Source: Sinohyriopsis cumingii (lineage: Eukaryota; Mollusca; Bivalvia; Unionida; Unionidae). From it: a stretch of 64,000 bases of DNA. The notes under the pieces were generated by a model that was not told the DNA's origin, did no database searches, and worked only from the letters and a program-made list of their open reading frames with translations. The position numbers were made by a program, and so were the translations under genes. Shown piece by piece: positions 42,805 through 57,600 of the stretch. How positions within the stretch are numbered: the first letter of the stretch is position 1; the number at the start of each line of letters is the position of its first letter. The stretch is taken from positions 10,425,314 to 10,489,313 of the forward strand of contig CM068828.1 of assembly GCA_028554795.2 (NCBI GenBank), in the 5' to 3' direction.

Positions 42805-45595
42805 AACTTACTCCATGTGTTACTTTGTTCATCAGTGCGTAGATAGGTACAAAATTAGAAGCAATATACAGCTGCATCACTAAATCAAAGGCATGCTACT
42901 CCACCTAGTAACGTCTAGTTTTATGTGTCTTTGATCAACCTAATTTTATCCCATTTAATATACCAGTTTCGTGGAAAATGTGTATACAAAAAATTTAAAA
43001 AAACAAGTATTCCAAATTTTAAAAAGTAACATGTCTTAATCAGTTTAAACTTCCGTAATCCTTGAAAAACTAAAAAAACTTTAGGCTGGCTTTTTATATA
43101 CTTTACCTTATAATTTCAGAAGGTGCAAATGGCCATACAGAGCTAGGAATCTTCTTATGGTTGCACATCTAAACAAGGCACAGCTATGTCCCAAAATATA
43201 AACCTGAATCAATCTCCATCATACAGACATAAAAAATAAAGAAAGCTGTTGACTCTATATAAGATATGCAAACAAAAGCTATTACCAGTGTGGGACATCA
43301 GGAGACTACCATCTCTATACATTTTGTAGTTCTGCGCAAAATGCACAATTTATGTTAATAAGGAATGGCCTCCCTTGATTCCTACTCACTATGAAAACTT
43401 CATCTCTTGTTCCATTCCATTATACTTCATACTAGCTTCAGATTGGTCCAGTATATCTGATTGACCCACTGATCCTGAAACAAAAATATGTATTACCAAA
43501 AAAGTCCAAAATAAAAACCAATTCCTGAAACAAAAGCCAATTTGGTATTGCTCACCCAGAATATATGTAGATCCATTGCAAAAATCACATACATATTTCT
43601 TATATTCAATAATTCTGTCACAGGTTATTATGTGTCTGAATTCAATGGGAAAAATTAACATCAAAATTAGATTAAGAAACACGAAGCAAGTGTACGGTTC
43701 ATTACGTTCCAGGGTCTATGAATTGTGTCTGTACAAATTTCATACTGCTAACATTTTCTCATATGCGTTTCTGTGTACATTTATCCATTGTAAATTTCCA
43801 ATAATTAATGTTTGTACACCTATTTGTTTAAATGACTATAGCAAGAATAATTAACAATCAACACATGCTAACAGCGTGAATATAGCTTTTACTTCAGATT
43901 TTGTGAATATCGAAAGAAACATGTGAAAACTACTGTACTAATTAATCATTGCGCAAAGTGCAGAGAACGACTTGTGTTTGTGAACTTGCTTTTCCATAAC
44001 AGTAAAATACTTTTATAAGAAATAGGAAATTAATAACGAGTTCATAAGCAAACACCATACACATGTAAAACCTGAGAACTAAGTGCAGTAGGCCTGCAAC
44101 GGTCATAAGTCAATTTTATTTTAAAAAATTTAAGCTGAATGCATTTACAATTTCATACCCTTTCAATTTCCAGTTAATAAAGCGGACATTATTTACTGGT
44201 CAACTGATTGCGTCCAATAACACCACCAAGCAAAGCAAACATGCCGGCGGCTTTCGTTTTTTTATGCTTATTAAATTGTGAGAATCTTTTATCAACCACC
44301 GCATTGTCTGCTGCTTGGTTGTGTATGCAGTTAAAGAAGAAACACATGATGGCTATTGTTTGAGCAATGACTGTATACAGAATTAACTGAAGACAATCAC
44401 AAAGACGACTTACTGGCTTTACTCATAAGTAACATTTTCGATAATGTTTATTTGGGCATAACACTTTAAAAACCTGGTGAAATTGTTAAATTTCAGAAGC
44501 TATGCCATGATAGTATTATATTAAAATTCATACGCGAACTCTTCCCCAAAATGATAATAAACCTTTTATACACTATTTCTCGTACTTAAAAAAGATATAT
44601 TTTTTCCCAGTGCGAGAAAAATACACATAAATGTATTTAAAATTTCAGGAACCATGCCACGATCGTATTAAATTTTGAATTCATGTGTGATCTCTTCCCC
44701 AAAATAATAATAATTTTTTAAACACTATTTCATGTACTTTGAACAAAAAATATTTTTTCATGTGCGAATGAATATACGAAATTTCAGGAGCCAAGCCACG
44801 GCCGCATTATATACATAGAGCATTATGTCAGTACTACAAAATAATGAAATGGCTGATGGATGATGGATGATGTTCCATACCACAAGCTCACAGCAAAACA
44901 TAAAAAAATGATTCAGAATCAGAAGCTGACAACTAATCCAACACAAGTACCATTATTAATAGCAAAAGGCGCAGGTGAACTGTACGCCTAATAAGTGTAC
45001 CAAGTTTCATAGTGTTACCTTGAACGGTTTAGGAGTTATGCTTTTGGAAATTAAATTGTGGATAATAAATGAGTGGATGCTCATGGACAGAAAAATGGAC
45101 AAAAACTGCAAAATTGTAAACAGCAGAAGACTTGTCTGGACCACTAGTCTAATACAAGTACCAAGTCTCATAGAGATATCTTTAAGAAATTTTGCTATGC
45201 TTCAGGGAATGAACATGTAGGTAGTGAATGGATGGATAGATGGTTGGATGGACTAAAAAAAATGAATAAAACTTGAAGGTAAAATATACTGAAACTGAAG
45301 AAGTGTGAATAGTATCAGGACAACTAATCCAACACAAGTACCATGTTGTACACCAATGCCTTGAATGATCCAAACATTATGCTCCAATTATATTTATGGA
45401 TATACAGACAGGTGGACATAGTGATAGCTATATCCCCTTTTAATATATACATTATATATATATATATTAGTTAATGTAACAGAAGATCAGAAAAATATCT
45501 ATGATTTATTCCTTCGAGTGCTTGTGCATCATCTTTATGGATGCTCTTCAGGTGAATACATCATTTCTTTACCATATTTTTGTAAAGAAAAACAA

Positions 45596-45664
<69 letters not shown>

Positions 45665-48600
45665 GGTAAAACAGAAGATTCGTAAGAATTATCTCAATGA
45701 GAAACATCATGACTACAGTAGATATAATGAGCAGTTATAAATGTAGGATTCAGCCAGGTGAACAAATTGAATTATGCTTTAACATACAGCTGTTAATTTA
45801 AACAAGATCTTTTCATTAATATTTTGGCATGAGGTAAAATATGTATGACAGACTAACCTTGAACCTAGGACATCCATACACCCCCAACTCACGCATAGCT
45901 TACAACTTAAGAAAGATACTGAACTGCCCAAGTTATCTAACTTAGTCTCTTCTGTGACAAACTACCCTTATTTTAGCAGGCGCAACATTACACCTTTGAA
46001 GACTATGTCAATTCTGCTGATCCAAAAGCATAAATCACAGGGCAGAAATATACTAGGGCTGACAGGGTTTAAACCTTGAACCTCAATAAAACAAGTCAAA
46101 CAACCTACCACTTTTACTACCCAAAGCTGATGCTATTTATATTCAATTTATATCATGTGCTTAACCTTTGTCCATGACTGAAAGTAGAGTTTTGGCCTAT
46201 CTGACTATTGTCATATAATGTCTACCTGATTTTTGTCATAAGTGGTAAACAAGCTATTTACTAAAATGGTTACTAATATTTAAGATAAAGACCTTGTTTA
46301 TGAATTTGATGGAATTTTCCATTTATAATGACCTACATCCTGGGCATTTTGCTATGTCATTAAGTCAGGAAACAGTCTGTATATAAAGAACTAGGTAAAC
46401 AAATAATCATTCTTGGTTTAATACCAGTCTGTGAAATCACTTTTAAGTTGTGTTCAGATATAATTTGAGAGGAAAGTTTTTTTTTATTTATTGGAATTAC
46501 AAAGAGCTCATTGAATTTTTGGGCTAAAACATTACTCTGGGATTATTGAGGACTCATTCAAAGACATTCTGGATGATATCATTGTGATTCATCAACACTA
46601 ACAATAAATCAGCAAATTCAAGATTACTGGAATGTATTCTGAACACACCGGGTACTATACCACTGAACTTGCGATAGAACATTTATGATTATATGGGATT
46701 TAATTCACAATACTGTAAGTTCCACTTAAATTTTCACTTTGTATTCTAGTGAATAAATTGTTGAACTTTGCTAACCTTGTTGGCTTTGATTTTTTCTGTT
46801 ACATAGTTTACGACAATAGTCATAACATGTATCAAATAGTTCCACCAACATTATACAGATTAGGCCTTCCCCATTTGATTCAAAAAGTGGTGGTGGTATA
46901 TCAAGAGGATAACAAAATGGCACAAATACCAGTATACTGTTTTAGTATCAGGCGAGGTACCCTCTAGGCAAGGGCGGGTAACCCTCAAAAGAGGCCACTC
47001 AAGAAGGTGACAACTGTACTTCATTCATTACCTAATAATCTGTTTCTCTCTCATTTCTCACCTTGCATCTCTGAAGCATTGGACATCTGCAACATCTGTT
47101 TGAGTTGATGCCTGATATCCTCCATCCCCTGTACGTCTACTGATATATTAGCAGTAGCCTGCAATCAAAATCAAGTTTTAAAAATTGAAATTTTCACGGA
47201 GCTGCTTAGTAGAAGATCTAACTCATAAAACCAACAAAACAAAAATTAAAATAAACCAAAATTTATTTCCTTTTCTTCATGGCCCTGGATGGCCAAGTGG
47301 TCCTGGATGGCCAAGTGGCCCTGGATGGCTAAGTGGTCTTTCTAAAGTACTTGCCTTTACCAACCACTCACCTCTAATTCTGTCTGTTTTTAATCTCAAA
47401 CTCTGCCAATGTACATGAGAAAGCTGCCAGTAGCTTCCACTCAGTCAGTAGTTCTTACCTGGGTTTTCTTGAGTTCTTCCTCCACCAGTTACACTGGCTG
47501 CCATATACAACCTATCTTGTGCTGAGAAATGGCATTAAACCCGAAAACAACAATTATTTCCTTTTTCAACTAACCAAAGGAATGCCAGCGTACATGTATG
47601 AACCACATTTTTATATACAATGATATACAATAGTATACAATGATATACAGTGTTAAATAATGATACACAATGGTGTAAATAATATATGGTGGTATACAAT
47701 GATACACAATGGTATACAATGAATGTGTGATTTATATTTTTAATGTAGCTTTAATAATTTTAGTCGTATCACTATATTTGCAGTGTGGCAGTTTATAGTG
47801 AAATCTAGCACTGGGACATCATGCCGCAGTCACATTATCCCAACATCAGGCCAATCAGTCCTAATATTAGCCTCTTAATGCTGAGCGCCAAATGAGGCAG
47901 CTATTAGTACCATTTTCGAACCCACTACCTCTTACATCCTAGGTGGATGCTCTAACAACTTAAGCCACTGAAGCAGTGGTATACAATGATATACAGTGGT
48001 ATACAATGGTATACAATGATATACAATGGTATACAATGATATACAATGATGTACAATGGTATACAATGATAAACAATGGTATACAATGATATACAATGGT
48101 ATACAATGATAAACAATGGCATTAAATGATATACAACAGAAGCTGTATAATGTCCCTAAAATACCTAGTCACAGAAAAATAAACTTTATGACAAGTACCA
48201 GGTTTGAAATGCCAAATTTACAAACAAAATTTAATGACATTTTCAAATATTTTTTGACCAAACTGTATATATGCCTTTAGGGTAGCCATCTGCATGAGGG
48301 TGTTAAATGTGGACCCAGGGATACTTGGGCAAGGGTCAAATGTCAGTCTACAACAATTTCAATTATTTTCCTACCAAACTATATATATGCAGCCAAGCGA
48401 GAAACACACTGCATACAAGATGGGCTTTTCACTATGACCAATCAGATATTGTTGGGGTGGGGAGGTGGGGTTGGGATGAGTATGTAGAGGGATGGAATAT
48501 CTTGCAGAAATAAAGGGGATTTTTAATTACTAAAGCAGCTGCTATAGTTACTATTAGTTCAGTCCCCCACTATGATACCCTCCGTCTGTCAGCTTATCCC

Positions 48601-51600
48601 CTTAACCATTTTCAGTAAACTTTGTAGTTATACAGGGTGCACCACAGCCTCAAATTTAGTTTACTTTTCTCCCCTGCCAGAATGTGGTGAAATAGTTGGA
48701 AAACAGGAAGAAGTTAGTACAAAGAGACAAATTTTTTGAATATTCAATGCATTAACTTAACCATTTTACTAAGTCTTTGACCCAAATACATGTACATGTA
48801 ACATAAGAACACTGTCATTAAACTTAATAAAATGATATACAGCAAACTTAATGCTTTCTGCAAATGACCATCGACAATGGGTTACTAATGAAAACAGTAC
48901 ACTACAGATTACATGATTTTTCCTTTTTGCATGCATTAATTATTGTGCTGCCCATATCATATTCTTTGCTCATTTTATTTTGCTTTTTCTAAATGGGGCA
49001 GGGGAAGAAAATACCTAACTAAAATCCAAAACACTTATCTTTGCTGAAAAAAAATATACCACATACAAAACAATAAGGCTATATGCAAAATAACAAGGCT
49101 ATGTGCAAAACAATAAGGCTATATGCAAAACAATAAGGCTATGTGCAAAACAACAAGGCTATATGCAAAACAACAAGGCTATGTGCAAAACAACAAGGCT
49201 ATATGCAAAACAACAAGGCTATGTTCAAAACAACAAGGGCTATGTGCAAAACAAGGCTATATGCAAAACAACAAGGCTATAATCTCCTCATAATATGAAT
49301 AAAAATAACTACATGTATTTTAGCACGAAAATTAAAGTAAATATATTTCTTTTTGTGACTGCTGTAACATTTTGGTTATTTTAAAAAGAACTTGACCTCA
49401 TTCTTTGAACACAGAGACTAGAGAGCCGCTGTAGCTTAGTTGGTAAAGCATTATACTTGCAAACCAACGGCCATAGATTCTATAGCCACCAAGGTCAGCC
49501 TGGGTCAACTGCCTAAGTGTGTCCCAGAGAAAGGTACTAACTTAGTCTAAGCATGATATAGTCAACAGTACCTAGATTTGTCACATATTTACCTCAACCT
49601 ATAAATCTCCATAAAATTTGCTTAAACAGCTTGAAATTACAAGGAATTTCACTTGTTTTTGTCAAGCTTCATCTGTGAAATTTTGGTTGGAATCTTGTTC
49701 ATTGCAGTGTAATTGGAGGCAAAAATAAATCAATTGCCACAAAAGACAAATGAAAAAGAATAAAAATTAAAACTTTACATGCTCTTTGAACACAGGATTT
49801 AAAATATTTTACATTGACCACAAAAGATTCCAAGGTGAAATGGGGGTGTGGGGGGTATCACCTTGCAAAATGAAGATGTCAATTTTACTTTCTTTTCATA
49901 TGAGGCAACTATTTCATCTGAACTGCCCTACTGTGAACCCTGGTTACCTTTTTGACAACCACTTGTGCAAGAAGTGCCATCCTTACCTTTCGCCTCTGGT
50001 GTTCCTTGGAGGGAGTCAGAGGTCAAATGTAAAACAAGGGCAGGGACTCCACATATAGCAAGGCAAAATGAATGACCTTGACTCAAAGCATGTCACATAT
50101 TGAATTGTCTTAATTTAATAATGATTCATATCAAGAAGGAGGAAAAAACCATCAGATTTATGAAACATAAGTTTTAAAAAAAGTAAACACAAATTTTCTA
50201 TTCCCATGACTCTGACCGCAAAAGTCAAAGGGGTAAGTAATCATGTCAAAGACTGAATTGTCTAAATTTTATAATGATTCATCTGAAGAAGGAAGAAAAA
50301 TATCAGAGGTTTAAGAAACACAAACAGGTAAAAAAAAACACTAATGCAAATTTTTCTATTAAGTTGACACGTTCTAAAGTCAAAAGGGGAAAGCAAGCAT
50401 GTACATGGTGAATCATCTTAAAGTCTAAATGATTCTTCTCAAGTAAGAGCAAAATCCATTAATGGGTTTAGGAAATAAATGCATAAAAAAAACTTGAATC
50501 ATGACCCTAATATTGTAACCCTGACCCAATGTAAATGGGACAATCAAGCGTGTTGCAGAATCAACTGTCCATGGTTCTTAATAATTCATACCAAGTATGA
50601 ACAATATCTATTAAGGGGCTTAGGAAATTAAAACAAATGAAAACAGTCAACCAAAACCTCCATGCAAATTTTCTACGACTATGCCCTTGATGCCACAGTG
50701 AAAAGGACAATCACTTATGTCACAGAAAGAACCGTCTTTAGTTCATGCCCGGTATGGTAAAAACCTAAGATAGGGTTTAGTAAATATATGCAAACGAGAA
50801 ACATGAACCAAAACCATACAGCAAACTGCTTTAATGAAAACTATAGCAAACTATTGACAATAACAATGGAGTTGAAAAATAATTGTTGTGTCTTACTTCA
50901 CACGAACAGTTGATCAACTAAAATTGTAATCACACTGACTTTTCAATTATTTTCTGACTAATCTTTATATCTACAATCATAACAAAAAGGAAACATTGAT
51001 AGGTTTTTCATTATGACCGCAATGTTACTGTCTGGAGTTGGGTGTATAGATATTGGGCTTTCTGTTTTATTATTATTATTATTATTATTATCACTGATTT
51101 ATTATGTTAGTGACAATTACCATCATCATCATCATCATTATCACCAGTAATTTCTGAATGTCTTCTTTTTTTCTGCTCACTATTAATTTTCTCAGATACA
51201 TGAACACATATTAAGGGAGGTGTTTCTTGTTTAGTCTCAAAGATACACAAACACATATTAAGGGAGGTGTTTCTTGTTTAGGCATATTAAATTACTAAAC
51301 CAAACCAATATCCATTCTGAATCAGAGTGACAGACAGCCATCACAAATACATCAATAATACAGAAGATCAGATCAGCAAATGAAGGTCAGAGTGACAGAA
51401 AACCGTCAGAAATACATCAATAATACTGAAGATCAGATCAGCAAATGAAGGTCAGAGTGACAGACAGCAGTCAGAAATACATCAATAATAAAGAAGATCA
51501 GGTCAGCAAATGAAGGTCAGAGTGACAGACAACAGTCAGAAATACATCAATAATACAGAAGATCAGATCAGCAAATGAAGGTCAGAGTGACAGACAGCAG

Positions 51601-54600
51601 TCAGAAATACATCAGTAATACAGAAGATCAGATCAGCAAATGAAAGTCAGAGTGACAGCCGTCAGAAATACATCAATAATACAGAAGATCAGATCAGCAA
51701 ATGAAGGTCAGAGTGACAGACAGCAGTCAGAAATACATCAATAATACAGAAGATCAGATCAGCAAATGAAAGTCAGAGTGACAGACAACAGTCAGAAGTA
51801 CATCAATAATACAGAAAATCATATCAGCAAATGAAAGAGTGACAGACAGCCATCAGAAATACATCAATAATACAGAAGATCATATCAGCAAATGAAGGTC
51901 ATAGTGACAGACAGCAGTCACAAATACATCAATAATACAGAAGATCAGATCATCAAATGAAGGTCAGAGTGACAGACAGTAGTCAAAAAAGATGTCAATA
52001 ATACAGAAGATCAGATCAGCAAATGAAGGTCAGAGTGACAGACAGCAGTCAGAAATACATCAATAATACAGAAGATCAGATCAGCAAATGAAGGTCAGAG
52101 TGACAGACAGCAGTCAAAAAAGATGTCAATAATACAGAAGATCAGATCAGCAAATGAAGGGCAGAGTGACAGACAGCAGTCAGAAATACATCAATAATAC
52201 AGAAGATCAGATCAGCAAATGAAAGTCAGAGTGACAGACAGCAGTCAAAAATACATCAATAATACAGAAGATCAGATCATCAAATGAAGGTCAGAGTGAC
52301 AGACAGCAGTCAAAAAAGATGTCAATAATACAGAAGATCAGATCAGCAAATGAAGGGCAGAGTGACAGACAGCAGTCAGAAATACATCAATAATACAGAA
52401 GATCAGATCATCAAATGAAGGTCAGAGTGACAGACAGCAGTCAAAAAAGATGTCAATAATACAGAAGATCAGATCAGCAAATGAAAGAGTGACAGACAAC
52501 AGTCAGAAATACATCAATAATACAGAAGATCAGATCAGCAAATGAAAGTCAGAGTGACAGACAGCAGTCAAAAATACATCAATAATACAGAAGATCAGAT
52601 CATCAAATGAAGGTCAGAGTGACAGACAGCAGTCAAAAAAGATGTCAATAATACAGAAGATCAGATCAGCAAATGAAGGGCAGAGTGACAGACAGCAGTC
52701 AGAAATACATCAATAATACAGAAGATCAGATCAGCAAATGAAAGTCAGAGTGACAGACAACAGTCAGAAATACATCAATAATACAGAAAATCATATCAGC
52801 AAATGAAAGAGTGACAGACAGCCGTCAGAAATACATCAATAATACAGAAGATCATATCAGCAAATGAAGGTCATAGTGACAGACAGCAGTCACAAATACA
52901 TCAATAATACAGAAGATCAGATCATCAAATGAAGGTCAGAGTGACAGACAGCAGTCACAAAATACATCAATATTACAGAAGATCAGATCAGCAAATGAAG
53001 GGCAGAGTGACAGACAACAGTCAGAAATACATCAATAATACAGAAGATCAGATCAGCAAATGAAAGTCAGAGTGACAGACAGCAGTCAAAAATACATCAA
53101 TAATACAGAAGATCAGATCAGAATGAAGGTCAGAGTGACAGACAGCAGTGACAAATACATCATTAATACAGAAGATCAGATCAGCAAATGAAGGTCAGAG
53201 TGACAGACAGCAGTCACAAGTACATCAATAATACAGAAGATCAGGTCAGCAAATGCCATTTTTCAGCACACGAGAGGCTATACATTGTGGCGAGTATTAA
53301 TGGTGGAGGAAGAACCTGTGAAAACCCCAGAAAGAACCACCGACCCACGAGAAGCTACTGGCAAGCTTTCTCACATACCCACACTGGCTGAATCATAGAC
53401 TATAACCAACGCAGACAGAGGTGTGATGGCAGTGATCCATAACGGAGAGCGCTTTAGACCACTCGGGGCCCCTGGTCAGCAAATGAAGGGCATAGTGACA
53501 AATAGCAGTCAGATATTCACAGATAATATGCAAGATCGAGACAGCAAAAGAAGGGCAGAGTGACAGACAGATTTGCACAAAGATGGAAAGTAGTATAGAG
53601 CATGTTACTGAGACAAATAAATGGTAAGAAAAAGAAAAAGGTAAAAGTCTAAGTCACATAGAAAACATGCTGTGCAATGTTAAGTAAACAATCAGAGCAA
53701 TTGCAATAGCTTGTCAGTACAAATCCCCACATTTTATTACACATGCAAAGCCAACATCACCCTAGATTATGGAGATTAGGGACTAACGGGTCTCAACGAC
53801 CTTGACATCTGGGCAATACAAGCAGTCTTGAATGACACTTAACATGTGTGCAAACCATTTTATCTTTCCTCCTATTTATCTACAGATTTCTTACTCAACA
53901 TGTCTTTCCTCCTATTTATCTATAGGTTTCTTACTCAACATGTCTTTCCTCCTATTTATCTACAGATTTCTTACTCAACATGTCCTTCCTCCTATTTATC
54001 TATAGGTTTCTTACTCAACATGTTTTTCCTCACATTTATCTATAGGTTTCTTACTCAACATGTCTTTCCTCCTATTTATCTATAGGTTTCTTACTCAGCA
54101 TGTCTTTCCTCTTATTTATCTATAGGTTTCTTACTCAACATGTGTTTCCAAATATTTATCTATAGGTTTCTTACTCAACATGTCTTTCCTCATATTTATA
54201 TATAGGTTTCTTACTTAACATATGGAGGCCCTGAGGAGCCAAGTGGTCTAAAGCGCTCATTGTTCCGGATCACTGCCATCTCACCTGTCTGCATGGGTTC
54301 AAGTCTCAGGCTCGGCTAACATGGGTGAGTGAGAAAGCTTGCCAGTAGCTTCTCGTGGGTCAGTGGTTCTTCCCGGGGTTTTCCAGGGTTCTTCCTCCAC
54401 CAGTTATACTGGCCGTCATGTATAGCCTATATTGTGCTGAAAAATGGCATTAAACCCTACAACAACAACAACAACAACAACTTAACATGTGTGCAAACCA
54501 TCAACAAAGCTTGGTCAAGAAATGTACTCTTGAATGAAAGTCATTGTACAGAATCTATTTTCTGTCAAGTCATAATGACCTTAATCTTTGACCTTCTAAC

Positions 54601-57600
54601 CCCAAAATGAATATGCATCTTCCTTAAGTTACCTTACATGAAAACCCTCCACAAACTATGGCCAAGGTCTGTGGTCCTGAACTGAAGTCACCATGAAACA
54701 ACTTCTGTATATTCCCCAACTAAAGCCCCCTCCCCTTTTTCAAGACCAGAAAATTTAAAACTTTCTAAGAATCATCACCAATCTTTAATCACACCATTAC
54801 ATGTATTAATGTACAGTCTACGAAACCCACAGGCACACATGTAATGTTAAACATGATGCAATTGCTGTGCAGCAAGTTAAAGGACTTTACTTAATTCAAT
54901 CATCTGCTGATTGGGAAAACGTGTTGGTCGCTTGATTATTTTAACTGCGCTGCTATTTACAATCACTGAATACAGTGGTAGAAAGACCCCAATAAATATG
55001 CACCAAGGCAAATCATACTGTAGGTTGAATAGGGCGTAACTTCAAATTTTGCCCACAAAATGTGCAAGAATTAGCTTTCAAATGTTCAGTTAGATCTATT
55101 TTAAAATATGCTTGTACAGTTTGGGACCCACTCTTAAGCATTACAGGATGACTTATCCAAACATATGCAGCCAGATTTGTTATATCCAATTATAACTACA
55201 CACCAGGAAGTATGGGCTTAATACATATGAATGAAATATGACTCTCAAAATGATGTTTTGCACCTTCTGCACCGAGTATTCTGAAATACAGAAAACTGTA
55301 CATATCAGTGACAAAAAAAATCTTCATTTCAAGCCTTGCTGTCACAAATATTTTTGTTCTGTTTATTAAAATTTATTTATTTTACAAAATCCAAAAGCAA
55401 TCAACCAGATTTGTTATATCAGTAAAAGTTTGGCAAGATCAGAAAGACTGTTACTATGGTAGTATAGATGATAACTGAAACAAGATCAATGTTTTATGCC
55501 CTGCTGCTAAATTTGTTTGTATTAAGTCTGTCAAATCTGGACAGGAGTTACAGTTGCAGACATGCTGAAATAAAATTCACCTACTTTCTGATTCTGCAGC
55601 TGGTCTACAGGTAGATGCACTGGGCTGATTTGTTGTACCTGGGTGACTACCGCTGTCTCATGAATGGATGGCTCATGAACAGATGGACCCATTTTAGTGG
55701 ATACTTTTTGACCACCGTGGCTCTGTGATGCGCTATGATTCACTCTAGCACTACTGGTAAAAGGTACCTGGCCATCTTGTCTAGATGTTGCTAAAAATGT
55801 CACCTTGGCATTTGGTTTACCTATTCCCTGTTGTTGTTGAGGATTTCGCTTTAATCTTCCCTGCGTATCTGTTTCCAATTGACCCCGCACACTCACCCCT
55901 CCAGGTCCTGCACCACCCCTAACTTGACCAGTGATAGTCTTAGAATTTGAACCCAAGTTCTGTCTTGACTGAGACGATCCCAGTCCAGAGCCTAACCCAT
56001 TCCTGTTTGAGGCAGTGACATTCAAGCCTGTCTGACCCTTTGTAGCAAGTGTCTTTTTTCCTACATGCTGTTTAACAGTTCTCTCAGAATCCACTCCACC
56101 AGTTCCTGAATTCCCTGTGACTGCAGCCTTGTTACTGTTTAAAGAGGATTTTGCTGAGGTATGAAAATGACTTACTTTTGATTTTGCCTGCTTTGAGGCA
56201 TCCTGTGTAAAACTTTTATTTTGGATTGGATCTGATGATCCATGAGGTTGCACTGTTCCATATTTCTTTGGATCAAACGTCTCTGTAACATTAGGCTGAT
56301 TCTTAAACAGTTCAACACCATATCCAGAATTAGCAAACTGTTGATTCTGATGCATCCTTGAAGATAAATTTGCACTATCACTAATCATACCAACCGTAGC
56401 ACTTTCATTAATGGTTTCTTGATTAGTACTTTGGTAACTTTCTTCTGAACTTCCATTATTTCTATTATCACTTTGAAATACACGAGTATCAGAGTCTTCA
56501 TTAAAAACCCCTTCAGCACCACCATCCAAACTATCATCAAATTCCGGTGACCCCAACAAGTGTCGATCAGGTGATTCATGTGGATGTCTTGATTCCATGT
56601 AAACTGGTTGAGGTATAGTCACAGAAACTTGTGTTTTCGTGAGGTATCTTTCCTGGAATTTGCTGTGTGACATCCCCATACCATCTCCATCATCTTCTAT
56701 CTCTTCATCCTCAATATTTCTTTCTATCCTTCTGTCAGTATAGTCTATCTCCGACTCTTGGTCAGAAAACGGGGGATGATTATTTGACCTATCCATACTT
56801 TGAAAGTTTTGGGCACCTGATGAAGCCGAGATGTGTCGACTGTTTTCCTGATTATTTTGATGACTTGGCAAAAAATTTCCATTTTGACCAGCACCAAACT
56901 GCAAGTCATCTCCTGAGTACAGGGGCGGAGTCATGTCTCTTTCCTGGTCATCAACAAAATCATCACGACTGTTTCTAGACATTAGTGGAGAAAAAATACC
57001 AGAACCAGATTCCTGATCCTTTTTTGTGAAATTGTTTAAAAATTCCCTATTTAAACCTAGAGCAGATGGTTTAAAGGATCCGGTTCCAAGATACGAGCTT
57101 GCTTCACCATCTGGTTGCAGCTCCCGAAAAGTTGTCGACAGATTTTCTGGCCCATTTCGTGTTACCTCATGGTAAAAATGCTGATGATATATTTGACCAT
57201 TATAATCATCCTGATAGCTGTCATGGTATACAAGATCACTTCCATTTTTAGGTGTCGACAATCCAACATCTTTGATGTGAATGGAATTAGCATCAGGTTG
57301 CGTGTCATCAAGATTGGAAAAGTTTAACGTCTTTTTAGGATTAAAAACTACAATGCTTGTATCATTATTATTTAATGATGTAACTGCTCCCTGTGACATG
57401 GTAGCCAGGAACGCAGGGCTTCCCTCCGGACCCGATCGTGTTGGCATTGCTGGATTCCTTCCCTTTCTTTCTCTTATCTCCTGCTGATCTGAAATATCAT
57501 CCATCATGAATATATCTCCATCACCTTGCAATTTTTCATTATTAATATCCATCAAATCTTTGTCAGTAAATGCACGAGGAAAAAATGACTGGTCATTACT

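Larger units (their letters stand above)
40162..43389. other. Centrobin intron D-C
   Basis: AT-rich intronic sequence. Besides the SINE at 42462-42800 and the old 650-bp-family copy at 43065-43350 I see nothing coding. A duplicated CTAGTTTACA...TGTTTCTTTG motif at 41653 and 41731 is minor. Confidence 0.6.
43475..47061. other. Centrobin intron C-B
   Basis: Noncoding. It contains the diverged tandem repeats at 44480-44815 and 44935-45400, the TA microsatellite at 45597-45662 and a possible minus-strand tRNA-SINE fragment at about 46020-46135 (GGTTTAAACC box). No exons recognised. Confidence 0.55.
47159..55584. other. Centrobin intron B-A (8.4 kb)
   Basis: The first intron between coding exons is filled with repeats: SINEs at 47279, 47725, 53256 and 54225, and tandem arrays at 47600-48135, 49065-49282, 50070-50840, 51325-53255 and 53855-54213. 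Between these (48136-49064, 54481-55584) I see nothing coding. Confidence 0.7.

Noticed and set aside
45501-45740. Small protein with a Tyr-Ile run
   Set aside because: It is translation of a TA microsatellite.
49424-49500. Functional tRNA-Ala gene
   Set aside because: The stems do not pair and the B box has mismatches; it is better explained as a SINE relic.
53846-54085. Membrane-like small protein
   Set aside because: It is translation of the 40-bp minisatellite; the repeats give the hydrophobic pattern.
56667-57487. Plus-strand frames opposite centrobin exon A
   Set aside because: They are antisense shadows of the long minus-strand coding exon; no independent evidence.
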